A stretch of DNA of 64,000 nt from Mesorhizobium sp. CAU 1732 (GTDB lineage: Bacteria > Pseudomonadota > Alphaproteobacteria > Rhizobiales > Rhizobiaceae): contig NZ_JBDQQR010000004.1 of NCBI RefSeq assembly GCF_039888675.1, positions 124,001 to 188,000 of the forward strand, in the 5' to 3' direction. Within the stretch, counting starts at the first letter, position 1; every line of letters starts with the position of its first letter. This document shows, piece by piece, positions 8,361 to 16,590 of the stretch. The position numbers were made by a program, and so were the translations under genes. The notes beneath the pieces are model-generated. The model was not told where the DNA came from. It saw only the letters and a list, made by a program, of their open reading frames with translations, and did not search any database.

Positions 8361-9460
8361 TTATCGCAAGCAAATATTGCGGATGGGTCTTTCTGACGAC
8401 AAACTTTCAGCCGCAGCGACAATGCCGGGCGCGTCAATCTGATAATGGCGGTAGAGGTCGGCGATAGTGCCGGTCTGCCCGAAATGCTCTACGCCGAGCG
8501 ATCGAGTGCGATGACCAACCACTGAACCCAGCCATGCGAGAGTGGCTGGATGGCCGTCGATGACGGTGACGATGCCGCAATGTGCCGGCAGTCTTGAAAG
8601 CAGTCGCTCGATATGGCTACGTGCATTGCCCGCACCGGCTTCACGCGCGCGTTGCGCAGTGCTCCAGCCAGCATTAAGCCGATCGGCGGATGTTATCGCG
8701 AGGAGACCGACATCGCGGCGATCTTCTCCCATCATTTCCACCGCCTCGATTGCTTCGGGCGCGACTGCGCCGGTGTATGCCACGATCACTTGCGGGTTCG
8801 GACCTGGTTCACGCATCCAGTAAGCGCCGTTGATGATGTCGGCTTCGAGGTGTGGAGGGATTTCGCGCTTCGGCTGTTCGACGCTGCGTGTCGACAGGCG
8901 CAAATACACCGAGCCGCCAGTGGAGTCGCGCAGCCAAGTCGAGCTATGGGGCAGGGGCTCACCGGCACGCTGCATGTATTCGAACGCCCATCGCATTAAT
9001 ATCGCGAGTTCGTCGACGAAGGCGGGCTCGAAGCTGGCAAGGCCATCTTGCGCCATGCCGATCAACGGTGTTGCAATCGATTGATGTGCGCCGCCTTCCG
9101 GTGCCAGGGTGATACCGGAAGGTGTCGCGACGATCATAAAACGCGCATCCTGATAGCAGGCGTAATTGAGTGCATCGAGGCCTCGCTTGATGAAAGGGTC
9201 GTATAGTGTTCCTACCGGTACCGCTCGCCGAACGAAGGGATGCGTTCGGCCTTGAACAGGTCGGCGGTCGTCTCTTTCGAGAAGAGGCCTCGCCGATTGA
9301 CCCATGCCCCGAGATTTGTCGAGACGGTAACGTCCGCTCGGTGGTGACGGTGCGTTTGGCGAACTCATTATCGCACTTGGCAATCTCGTGCATGACAAGG
9401 CCGAAGCCTTGCTGGGGCGACATCACCGATTGGGGGCCGAGCTCGAGTTTGTCAGGCATG
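8361..9460 (-). pseudogene. decayed AceE/transketolase-like gene (pyruvate dehydrogenase E1, homodimeric type)
   Basis: The longest open piece contains VGTLYDPFIKRGLDALNYAC and TPSGITLAPEGGAHQSI, hallmarks of the C-terminal half of homodimeric E1/AceE and of alphaproteobacterial transketolase-like relatives. Upstream, SPQQGFGLVMHEIA is in another frame, followed in a third frame by VTVSTNLGAWVNRRGLFSKE and KAERIPS. Thus there are at least two frameshifts. A segment normally lying between KAERIPS and the VGTLYDPF motif is deleted. The N-terminal half with the TPP-binding site is absent. It is not functional. The 5' edge at about 9456 abuts an unrelated plus-strand fragment. Confidence 0.8.
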
Positions 9461-9600
9461 GATGTCCGCACTGTGGTCTCGGGTCATGTGCACATGACCG
9501 CGAGCGGGACCTACCGCGGCATCCCGTTCAGCAATTTCGCCGGCAATCCTTATTCGATCGAGCCGACGCTTCAAAGCCCATCCGGTAACCTTCGCAGATC
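9458..9600 (+). pseudogene. C-terminal fragment of a calcineurin-like phosphodiesterase
   Basis: The frame reads VSGHVHMTASGTYRGIPF, the terminal metal-binding GHxH and following strand of CpdA/Icc-like cyclic-nucleotide phosphodiesterases. Everything N-terminal, including the other metal ligands, is missing. It is fused in frame on its right to an autotransporter-type repeat and on its left abuts the AceE-like remnant. The right boundary is approximate. Confidence 0.6.
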
Positions 9601-9639
9601 GCTCGTCCCTGCGTTCCCTCTCGGGACACCGCCCACGTC

Positions 9640-9985
9640 ACCTGATTGGAACGTGGGGGGAGACATCGAAATCGGCGTAACCGGTCCCGGTGCACTGAGC
9701 ATCGAGGGCGGCGGCACGGTTACCACGACAGTTGGCGTTCTCGGTCTCACTTCGGCCTCCACCGGAACGGCGATGGTGACCGATCCTGGCTCCACCTGGT
9801 CGAACAGCGACGTTCTCATTGTCGGCGTTCAAGGCTCCGGCACGCTGATCATCGAGGAAGGCGGCGCAGTTAGTAATACTGATGCCTACATCGGTCATGC
9901 CTCGGTTGCGGGCACAGCGACGGTCACCGGTGCCGGGTCCGTCTGGGCGAACAGCGAAGCATGGACACTTTCCGGCAGACCGTAG
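9640..9985 (+). pseudogene. autotransporter (T5SS/PEP-CTERM-type) repeat fragment
   Basis: About 110 residues contain three imperfect repeats of the form IGVTGPGALSIEGGGTV, IVGVQGSGTLIIEEGGAV and IGHASVAGTATVTGAG, with VTDPGSTWSNS and VTGAGSVWANS between them. This is the beta-helix repeat of autotransporter adhesin passenger domains. There is no signal peptide, no start of its own and no beta-barrel; the frame closes abruptly at 9985. It is a piece of a much longer gene. Confidence 0.7.
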
Positions 9986-10101
9986 AGAGACTTCGGCTTT
10001 GGAATAGCCGCATCCTGGGAAGTCTCACGTTTGTTTCTCTCGTCTTGGCCGGGACATTTTGCTGATTCCGGCTCATGCCGGTTGTCACGGTTCATAGACA
10101 T
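9895..10101 (-). pseudogene. orphan gene start with strong ribosome binding site
   Basis: An ATG at 10099-10101 on the minus strand is preceded by GGAGGAACAGTG, a very good Shine-Dalgarno. It opens a hydrophilic sequence MSMNRDNRHEPESAKC that continues to about 9985, where it runs antisense into the autotransporter fragment and stops at 9895. I read it as the truncated 5' end of a lost gene; a genuine 68-residue protein is less likely. Confidence 0.35.
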
Positions 10102-10144
10102 CACTGTTCCTCCAGTTTGAATGGTAGAAGCGGGCATGTTACGG

Positions 10145-10261
10145 CTAAATCACCACCTTGATGCAGCCGTCCGTCTTGTCGCGAAAAGCCTTGTAAAGGT
10201 CAGGGCCGTCCTCCAGCGAGGCGCGCGGTAAGGGTCGCGCGGCCGAGACACTGGCGAGGTG
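10145..10261 (-). pseudogene. C-terminal tail of a zinc-dependent alcohol dehydrogenase
   Basis: Reading the minus strand to the TAG at 10145-10147 gives ARPLPRASLEDGPDLYKAF then RDKTDGCIKVVI. The pattern LEDAP-LY-F--K-DGCIKVV is the conserved end of zinc-dependent (glutathione- or threonine-dehydrogenase-like) MDR enzymes. Only about 38 residues remain, without the cofactor or zinc sites. Confidence 0.65.
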
Positions 10262-10555
10262 GAACTGACGGTCATGGCGCTTCGTTCGACTTCAAATGTC
10301 GGCGCTCGCTTGCCGGCGACGCGACTGTGTCAAGTATTCCGGCCGGTTCACGTGCTTCGACTCCACGCCTTGGCGGATACTCCAGCAACAAAGGTACGAT
10401 GTCGTCGACGGCACCCGGCCCGGGCGACCGATGCCGTCTTCCGAAGAACCTAGCCCACAGCCGCTGCAGCATGTTCGCACTCCCGGATAAGCGGGCGTCA
10501 AACCGGCGTCCGGCATAATTGTTCCTTGCCTCCTCACTGGGCTACTAGTCGGCAC
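10262..10555. other. intergenic, unassignable sequence
   Basis: About 290 bases between two gene remnants. Several overlapping open frames exist on both strands, but none has a convincing ribosome binding site or family resemblance. It is probably further decayed sequence. Confidence 0.4.
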
Positions 10556-10855
10556 TTAGCCGAACCAGTCGATCCCCGGGCGCGTGATCATCAACCAGAA
10601 GATCGCAAGCACCGCTGCAAAAGCGGGAAAGCGGAAGATGAACCAAATGCGAAAGAGGAGGTTGTATCGCTCAGGCAACGCAATGTTTGCCGCAACTGCC
10701 GCGTTTGCGAGCCGACGCATCTCCATCTGGATCCAAACGACGGGCAGCCAGAACAGGCCCGTAACGATGTACAGCAGGATCGAAAGAACGATCCATCCTT
10801 CCCCCAGAGAGTAGCCGGCATGCCAGCAGGGCGACGCCGGTGAGCGCAAGCGCCG
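10556..10855 (-). pseudogene. truncated DUF2269 membrane protein gene
   Basis: The C-terminal part (GEGWIVLSILLYIVTGLFWL, WIQMEMRRLAN, LPERYNLLFRIWFIF, FWLMITRPGIDW) matches the DUF2269 family of about 150-residue four-helix membrane proteins. At about 10816-10822 the reading frame shifts: upstream hydrophobic sequence LALTGVALLA continues only in another frame. The N-terminal third is missing, replaced by the brnTA promoter region. It is therefore a relic. Confidence 0.65.
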
Positions 10856-10907
10856 GCGGCTAGGTCGATCTGCGAGTGGACTTTCCTCTCTTCCTCCCTT
10901 GCAAGTT

Positions 10908-10930
10908 TTGTATATGCTGACAATATACAA
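10908..10930. promoter_or_regulatory. brnTA operator candidate
   Basis: A perfect 8-base inverted repeat TTGTATAT / ATATACAA with a 7-base spacer ends two bases before the brnT ATG. BrnA-type antitoxins bind palindromes at their own promoter and repress it. The AT-rich arms could also contain the -10 element, so the transcript may start very close to the ATG. Confidence 0.6.
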
Positions 10931-10932
10931 TC

Positions 10933-11235
10933 ATGATTGCGTGGGACAGAATCGTTGGCTTCGACTGGGACGACGGCAACGCGCGCAAGAGCGCCGACAA
11001 GCACGATGTCAGCCAGATCGAAGCCGAGCAGGTGTTCGTCAACGAACCCCTGCTGACGGTTCCCGACGTGAAGCACAGCAGCGCCGAGCGGCGCATCCAT
11101 GCCCTCGGGCGCACCGATGACGGGAGGCTGCTGCACATCACCTTCACGCTTCGGGAAGATGGGAAGAAACTGCGGGTGATTTCAGCCCGCGATATGAGCC
11201 GCAAGGAGCGGAGCTATTATGAACAGGGCATCTGA
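10933..11235 (+). CDS. brnT: BrnT-family toxin
   Basis: The 100-residue protein shows the BrnT pattern: FDWDDGNARKSADKHDVS near the N-terminus, then RRIHALGRTDDGRLLHITFT and RVISARDMSRKERSYYE at the end. BrnT has a RelE-like fold and stops translation by RNA cleavage; the terminal RVISAR-x5-E-x2-YY region is the family signature. No Shine-Dalgarno precedes the ATG; the operator palindrome takes its place, so the message may be leaderless or initiate at GTG 10942. The 3' end overlaps brnA by 17 bp. Confidence 0.88.
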   Translation: MIAWDRIVGFDWDDGNARKSADKHDVSQIEAEQVFVNEPLLTVPDVKHSSAERRIHALGRTDDGRLLHITFTLREDGKKLRVISARDMSRKERSYYEQGI

Positions 11236-11497
11236 CACGATACCGAAGTTCGCGAGCGAGGCTGAGGAACGGGCTTTCTGGGAAAGCCATGACTCCAGCC
11301 AGCACATCGATTGGAGCAAGGCCGAAAAGGTGCGGCTGCCGAATCTGAAGCCTTCGTCAACATCAATTTCGCTGCGATTGCCCAATACGCTTCTGGAGCG
11401 GATCAAGGTTGCGGCTGGCAAGCGTGATGTCCCGTATCAATCGCTTATCAAGGTCTGGCTTGCCGAGAAGCTCGATACGACCGGTCCGCAACGCTGA
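11219..11497 (+). CDS. brnA: BrnA-type CopG-family antitoxin
   Basis: The 92-residue protein has an N-terminal toxin-binding part (PKFASEAEERAFWESHDSS, then IDWSKAEKV) and a C-terminal ribbon-helix-helix (ISLRLPNTLLERIKVAAGKR, VPYQSLIKVWLAEKL). It neutralises BrnT and should repress the operon through the palindrome at 10908-10930. The overlap with brnT gives coupled synthesis. Toxin-first gene order is normal for BrnTA. Confidence 0.88.
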   Translation: MNRASDTIPKFASEAEERAFWESHDSSQHIDWSKAEKVRLPNLKPSSTSISLRLPNTLLERIKVAAGKRDVPYQSLIKVWLAEKLDTTGPQR

Positions 11498-11653
11498 CCG
11501 TAACATGTGAAAAGAGCCGCGTGCTTGGCAGATCTCCGCGATGGGGTTCCGTCCGTTCCTTGCTTCAAAATGACACGTTCTGCGCCAGCCTTGGAGACTG
11601 GCTAGCGCGGAGCATTCCACTTCTGGCCGGTCTCGTTTTTTTTAATAGTTACA

Positions 11654-13636
11654 TCATTTCAAATGCGCTTCCGCAGTCGCTGGCGGTGCGAGGTGAAGCT
11701 GGTCGTGGCTCTCAGGCCGGCCGAGGTGATAGCCCTGCGCCATGTCGATGCCGAGACGTCTCAGAAGCGAAAGCTGCTCGGCCGTCTCGACCCCTTCGAC
11801 GAGGATGGTATGCCCGCGATTTCGTATCAGGCGTACGATATCTTGAAACATGTCGTAGCCGCGTTCCGTCTCGCAATCGTGCAGGAAGGAACGATCGATC
11901 TTGACCGTATCGAAATCGATCCGCCTTAGCCATGACAGGCCCGCAAAGCCCGTTCCGAAGTCGTCGAGCCAAATATCGATGCCAAGGAGCTTCAGGTCGG
12001 AAATGCACCGCAGCACCTCAGGGTGGAACTCCATTTCCAACCCTTCGGTGATTTCAAAGGCGAGCCGGCTACCGGGCACGCCTGTCTCGCCCAGTATTGT
12101 CGCTACCGAGGCTGCGAAGCCCGGCATCTTCAATTGTACCGGCGAGACGTTGATGCTGACGATTCGCACGAGATCGTTGGCGACGATTTCTCGGCAGGCC
12201 GATCGGATCGCCCAGCGGCCGAGCTCGAGAATCGTGCCGGTCCGCTCGGCGACCGGAATAAATAGGGTCGGCGGTACGGCCGTGCCATCGAGCGTCTTCA
12301 GCCGCATCAACGTCTCGAGCGCGACTATGCGTCCGCTGCTCACATCGAGTATCGGCTGATATACGAGGGAGATGAGGTCGCGCTCGACCGCGATCTTGAG
12401 AAGGGCGGCGATATTGTCGCTTTCGTCGCTGCTCTGCGGGTCGCTCGGGTCGAACAGGTAGCTGCAATTGCGGCCGTTCGCCTTGGCGAGATAGAGAGCC
12501 CGATCAGCTTCGTGGATGATACGCTCGAGTTTGGCGTCGGTGTGCGCGCGTGAAATTGCCGCGCCGATACTGACGGTAACGGTGTCGATGCCGTCGCGTC
12601 GCTGTTGATGGCGAAGCGCACGTTCTTGCACGGCCAGCCGCAATTCTTCCGCCTGGGCCAGCGAATCCTCGGGCGAGGTGAGCAGCGCCAGCACGATGAA
12701 CTCTTCGCCGCCGTAACGACCGAGCGTTGCGCCGGGCCGGATCGTCTCCCGCAGCGCCTCTGCCACTTCGATCAGGCAGGCGTCGCCCTCCTGGTGCCCG
12801 TAGCAGTCGTTGAAGCGCTTGAAGAAATCAACGTCGATCAGCATGGCGACGAAAGCTTGCCCATGCTGCTCCCAACCCGTCCACAGCGTACGCAGGCGGT
12901 CGTTGATCGCGCGGCGATTGTCGAGTCCCGTCAGGGGATCGGTGCGCGACAGCCGCAGCAGTTCCTTGCCGCGTTCGGCCGCTGCTGCTTGCTGGTTACG
13001 CGCTTCGAGTTCGTTGACGAAGACGTTGAAGCGCTCGTGATTGAGCCGCCAGTTCACATAAGACGTGAACAGGAAGCAGGAGACGTAGAAGACCCCGAAG
13101 GAGAGCTGATACGCCGGGCTTTCCGAAAAATAGCCGAGGATGACAAACAGCGAGGCCGCCAGCATCAGGCCGGAAACCAGCAATGAAAACCCGAACCGGA
13201 AGCTGAAGAAAAGATTGGCGCTCATCATGAAGATCGCGCCGAAGACGACATAGTGCGCGATGACGTCGGTCTCGCTCGTCGTGATCGCCGTAAACAGCCA
13301 GCCGAAATAGGCGACGACGAGAGCCGTAGCGCAGGTGACATCCATGCGCGCCGCCGAAACGTTGGTCCGAAACTCGTATTCGACAAGGACGAGCGTCGCC
13401 AGCCCGACCACAATGCGCACCGCTATGGTCAAGGCGGCGACGTCCGAGATCAGGATTGCATCGGTGATCGCAAAGCTGACATAGACCACAACCGCGACCC
13501 AAAGCCCATGCCGGATGGCCCGACGGCGAAGCTCTTCGCGGTCGATGTGGTAAAGCTTCTTCAAGCGCACCAGCGACGGGTCTGCAGAGCGCTTCTGCAA
13601 ATCGCCAGCGAGCATATTGGGCCTTACCTTGCTCAT
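11654..13636 (-). CDS. membrane-bound GGDEF-EAL cyclic-di-GMP protein
   Basis: I use ATG 13634-13636 (MSKVRPNMLAG), preceded by GGTGAAAG; earlier in-frame starts are possible. The 660-residue product has about six N-terminal membrane helices (residues 42-200), then a GGDEF domain with canonical GGEEF at 309-313 and an EAL domain in which EAL reads ETL (440-442), keeping the metal-binding Glu. Other EAL residues are present (NVSPVQL, EITE, DDFGTG, VEGVET). No RxxD inhibitory site precedes GGEEF. Both synthesis and hydrolysis of cyclic-di-GMP are possible. The membrane part may sense a signal. Confidence 0.9.
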   Translation of the reverse strand: MSKVRPNMLAGDLQKRSADPSLVRLKKLYHIDREELRRRAIRHGLWVAVVVYVSFAITDAILISDVAALTIAVRIVVGLATLVLVEYEFRTNVSAARMDVTCATALVVAYFGWLFTAITTSETDVIAHYVVFGAIFMMSANLFFSFRFGFSLLVSGLMLAASLFVILGYFSESPAYQLSFGVFYVSCFLFTSYVNWRLNHERFNVFVNELEARNQQAAAAERGKELLRLSRTDPLTGLDNRRAINDRLRTLWTGWEQHGQAFVAMLIDVDFFKRFNDCYGHQEGDACLIEVAEALRETIRPGATLGRYGGEEFIVLALLTSPEDSLAQAEELRLAVQERALRHQQRRDGIDTVTVSIGAAISRAHTDAKLERIIHEADRALYLAKANGRNCSYLFDPSDPQSSDESDNIAALLKIAVERDLISLVYQPILDVSSGRIVALETLMRLKTLDGTAVPPTLFIPVAERTGTILELGRWAIRSACREIVANDLVRIVSINVSPVQLKMPGFAASVATILGETGVPGSRLAFEITEGLEMEFHPEVLRCISDLKLLGIDIWLDDFGTGFAGLSWLRRIDFDTVKIDRSFLHDCETERGYDMFQDIVRLIRNRGHTILVEGVETAEQLSLLRRLGIDMAQGYHLGRPESHDQLHLAPPATAEAHLK

Positions 13637-13887
13637 GCGTCTTTCACCGCCCGCCATGGCTCCATTGCGGCGACACCGCATGGCACATGCGGCTCACAGA
13701 GCACGCGTGTTGAGGCAATCTTCGCGGCAGCACCAAAATATTCGGTTAAGGCGACTATCCCCCGCGTCGACGACGTTAGAAATTCGTTTAAGAAAATCAA
13801 CAAAATTAAATTAAACAAGTTACAAATATTGCGGATGCGTCAGGTGGCGCATAGTGTTCCCGAACACGCGCCATTGAGTGGAGTTAA

Positions 13888-14928
13888 ATGCAAGATAGAC
13901 CAGTCTTCGACGGGGAAAGCCTCATCACGTCACAAGCCGTCGCGGCTGATATCGCCGCCCGGTATCCAAGCGATCAGCAAGAACGTCCCACCGATGCGAT
14001 GGCTGAACTCGCGCTTGTCCTGCACACCGCGCGTCTGCGCTTCGAACAAGGCAAGGACCCGGTGCAGACGATGCGCTGGACGGTGGATGCGCTGCACAAG
14101 TTGCGTCGCCGGGTGGCCCCCGCCATCTGGCGCGAATTGATCCCGGTAGCGCAGCACCATCCGGTTGCGGACTACTTTCATCAGGACCCGTTCACGCGCT
14201 GGTCTTTCGAAAAGCCACGCGGCTATTCCGGAGACGCACAACTCCTCGATTTCATTTACCAACACGAGAGCGCACTGCAGTCTGCGGCCGACTCGACGCC
14301 GATCGGCAGCGCGCTCTATGACTACAGCAAGTACTATCCGTCTTGCGTGGCGGTTCGAGAACGCCGCGACAACCTCGCGCGGATGGTCGACCAGGTGGCC
14401 GCGGCGCGCGGGGGCGATGCTGAAATCCTGGCAATCGCATCGGGCCACCTCCGCGAAGCAGAACATTCTGTCGCGCTCAGAAGCGGTCAGATCAAGCGAT
14501 GGGTTGCGCTCGACCAGGACCCGATGAGCGTCGGTTCCGTGGCCCGCGATTTCGTCGGCACGCCGGTCGATGCGATCGACGGATCGGTTCGCGGCCTCCT
14601 GACGGACGCCTACAAGCTTGGAACGTTCGACTTTATCTATGCTGCCGGACTCTACGACTATCTGACCGACCGCGTCGCCATTCGGCTGACGCGCCGTTGC
14701 ATGGAAATGCTGAAGCCGGGCGGCACGATGCTGTTCGCCAATTTCTCGCCTGAAGTGACCGATGACGGTTACATGGAAACCTTCATGGACTGGACTCTGC
14801 TTTTGCGCTCCGAAGCGCAGATGTGGAAAATCATCAACGGCACGGTCGATCGCAACGCGGTCGACGCCGAAGTGTTCTTCGGCGAGAACCGCAACATTGT
14901 GTATGCCACGATCACGACGCCCGCATGA
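13888..14928 (+). CDS. class I SAM-dependent methyltransferase
   Basis: The 346-residue protein carries RWSFEKPRGYSGDAQLLDFI near residues 93-112. A SAM-binding region follows (EILAIASGHLREAE, WVALDQDP and FDFIYAAGLYDYL). MLKPGGTMLFANF is a classic post-motif of class I methyltransferases. Close relatives are often annotated as EF/3-hydroxypalmitic acid methyl ester biosynthesis proteins, but that role is not established here. It is divergent from the GGDEF-EAL gene across a 206-252 bp AT-rich gap, so the two could share control. Confidence 0.75.
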   Translation: MQDRPVFDGESLITSQAVAADIAARYPSDQQERPTDAMAELALVLHTARLRFEQGKDPVQTMRWTVDALHKLRRRVAPAIWRELIPVAQHHPVADYFHQDPFTRWSFEKPRGYSGDAQLLDFIYQHESALQSAADSTPIGSALYDYSKYYPSCVAVRERRDNLARMVDQVAAARGGDAEILAIASGHLREAEHSVALRSGQIKRWVALDQDPMSVGSVARDFVGTPVDAIDGSVRGLLTDAYKLGTFDFIYAAGLYDYLTDRVAIRLTRRCMEMLKPGGTMLFANFSPEVTDDGYMETFMDWTLLLRSEAQMWKIINGTVDRNAVDAEVFFGENRNIVYATITTPA

Positions 14929-15074
14929 AATCTAATGGTGCATCCAGATGGATGCACTGAAACTCTTCGACTTCGACTTGAGGGCAAGTGCGGCCCGTTC
15001 GAGGAGGTTGCCTGTTATCGGGTCTGAAAAGTGGCCTGCGGTTTTCGGCTTATTCCGATGCTCAAACAAAGAGA

Positions 15075-15121
15075 TAGATCGCCACTCGTGCGTCCGCAAG
15101 GATGCACGGCGATCTAGTTTT
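15075..15121. terminator. bidirectional terminator between the methyltransferase and fic genes
   Basis: A long hairpin has outer arms TAGATCGCC (15075-15083) and GGCGATCTA (15108-15116), inner arms GTGCGTCC (88-95) and GGATGCAC (100-107) with a GCAA loop. GTTTTG follows on the plus strand and a T-rich run follows on the minus strand. It includes the fic stop codon at 15114-15116. Confidence 0.75.
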
Positions 15122-16244
15122 GCTGCACCACCTCGAAGCGGTCAGCAAGATTCAGAAAATACCGAGTGTGCCGGCGTTCGCCGATTCTTGTCAGAGCCTT
15201 TTTGGCAACGAGGTCCTGCAAATCCCTGGTTGCGGTGGCCCGCGACGTCTTGGTGATGGCGATATAGTTCTCGGCGCTGAGGCCACCTTTGAAGCCATCA
15301 ATGCCTTCCCGGAACATGCGGGCGATCATCTTCTCCTGGCGCTCGTTGAACTGGCCGCGAAAACGCTCATAGAACTTCGCCTTAGCAACGGAAAACTCCA
15401 CCCGCGTGAGCGTGACACGCTGCGCCTCCAGAATGGTTTCCGCAAAGTAGACGAGCCAGTCGGTGATCTTGTTATCCCGACTGCTGATTTCCAGCATCCG
15501 GTAATAGGTCTTGCGGTGGCGCTCAATCGTCCAGGCAAGTGAGATCAGGCTTGGCTCACCAAGATTTTGCGCGAGCGCCTTCTCCGAGAGAGCGCGGCCG
15601 ATACGGCCATTGCCATCCTCGAAGGGATGGATGGATTCGAAATAGAGGTGCGCTATGCCGGCGCGGGTCAGGGCCGGCAAAGATACTTTTCCTTTCGGTG
15701 ACGTATCGTTGAACCAGGTGATGAACGTATCCATCTCCGACCTGACGCGACTCGATGGCGGCGCTTCGAAATGCACCCTGGGTTCGTCCAGCCTGTTCGA
15801 GACGATCTGCATTGCATCGGCGTGCTCGCGGTAACGGCCGACCACCTCGACGCGACGTTCCCCCGTCATCAGCATCTTGTGCCAGTTGAACAGGGTTCTA
15901 TCACTGAACGGATCGAAAAAATGGAGGTAGACATCCGCCATCATTTCGGCGATGCCGCGTTCCGCGGGCGGGATACGTTTGCCGTCGTTCCCGAGCCCGA
16001 GTTGCTGACGAAGGGATGACTGAACGCTGTCGCGATTCAGATACTCGCCTTCGATCGCGGATGTCTTGAGGGCTTCCTCGCTGATAAGATCAATGCGAAG
16101 CTGGTCCCGTTCATCGGGGCTGACGTGGCGGAATACACCAAGGAATTCGCCAGAGCGCAGCAGGAATTCGCGCTCCAGCGGTTCCAACGCCTGCGTATCA
16201 TAGCTAAAATGCGGCCAGTCGGGCTGTTCCCAGTTCCACGTCAT
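15114..16244 (-). CDS. Fic-domain adenylyltransferase (AMPylator)
   Basis: The 376-residue protein has the catalytic Fic motif HPFEDGNGR (206-214), intact through the second Arg (IGR). An N-terminal inhibitory helix TSAIEGE (61-67) fits the (S/T)xxxE(G/N) signature of self-inhibited class II Fic proteins. A C-terminal winged helix-like region (about 310-370) includes ENYIAITKTSRATATRDLQD. Such proteins transfer AMP to target proteins, and the wHTH suggests it may also bind DNA. The ATG lies inside a perfect palindrome at 16241-16275. It stands alone on its strand and ends in a terminator hairpin. Confidence 0.88.
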   Translation of the reverse strand: MTWNWEQPDWPHFSYDTQALEPLEREFLLRSGEFLGVFRHVSPDERDQLRIDLISEEALKTSAIEGEYLNRDSVQSSLRQQLGLGNDGKRIPPAERGIAEMMADVYLHFFDPFSDRTLFNWHKMLMTGERRVEVVGRYREHADAMQIVSNRLDEPRVHFEAPPSSRVRSEMDTFITWFNDTSPKGKVSLPALTRAGIAHLYFESIHPFEDGNGRIGRALSEKALAQNLGEPSLISLAWTIERHRKTYYRMLEISSRDNKITDWLVYFAETILEAQRVTLTRVEFSVAKAKFYERFRGQFNERQEKMIARMFREGIDGFKGGLSAENYIAITKTSRATATRDLQDLVAKKALTRIGERRHTRYFLNLADRFEVVQQN

Positions 16245-16299
16245 GAGCTATAGAGCGCCTTTCTATAGCTCATGATAGCGCATCACCATGAGTTATAGA
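16241..16299. promoter_or_regulatory. three-copy palindromic operator overlapping the fic start codon
   Basis: TCATGAGCTATAGA (16241-16254) and its exact reverse complement (16262-16275) form a 14-base perfect inverted repeat around a 7-base spacer. A third copy, CATGAGTTATAGA (16287-16299), has one mismatch. The fic ATG (16242-16244, minus strand) is within the first copy. This is probably an operator; the Fic protein's own C-terminal winged helix is a candidate ligand. Confidence 0.65.
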
Positions 16300-16538
16300 A
16301 ATGAAATCTATGCCTTAGCCGCCAAGAAATCCGCTTTGCTGAGGCAGCGAGCCGGACGAAGGAGCCAAGGTCGCGCTGTTCCTGCTCTCGGATCGTTCCA
16401 ACGTTGCTCACGGGCGCAGGACTTCTGGCTGACCTTTGGCGGTGAGGGTGAATCGCAGCAATCTCCCGTCTTCGGGCCGATAGCCTCAATGCTTATGGCC
16501 AAGCAAGAGGACAGCGCATTCTTGATAGTGGTTGCAAA
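16300..16538. other. intergenic region, no convincing gene
   Basis: An 84-codon plus-strand frame (16288-16542) covers most of it, but its start lies in the palindromic repeats, there is no Shine-Dalgarno, and the translation resembles nothing I know. I do not call it. Confidence 0.45.
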
Positions 16539-16558
16539 TTGACTTTCATGCAAGTAAG
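16539..16558 (+). promoter_or_regulatory. TGCAAGT regulatory site 1
   Basis: TTGACTTTCATGCAAGTAAG contains the near-palindrome ACTTTCATGCAAGT (16542-16555). Related sequences occur at 19937, 22131 and 30490, each before a cluster A transcription unit. The TTGAC could also serve as a -35 box for the reductase gene starting at 16591. Confidence 0.5.
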
Positions 16559-16590
16559 CACTGCGCGATCCTTAGTTGTCGGAGATGATC

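Noticed and set aside
9206..9985. single 259-residue protein
   Set aside because: The frame is a chimera of antisense AceE-like DNA, a phosphodiesterase tail and autotransporter repeats; I list the parts as fragments.
16288..16542. 84-codon plus-strand frame after fic
   Set aside because: Starts in the palindromic repeats, no Shine-Dalgarno, no family resemblance.
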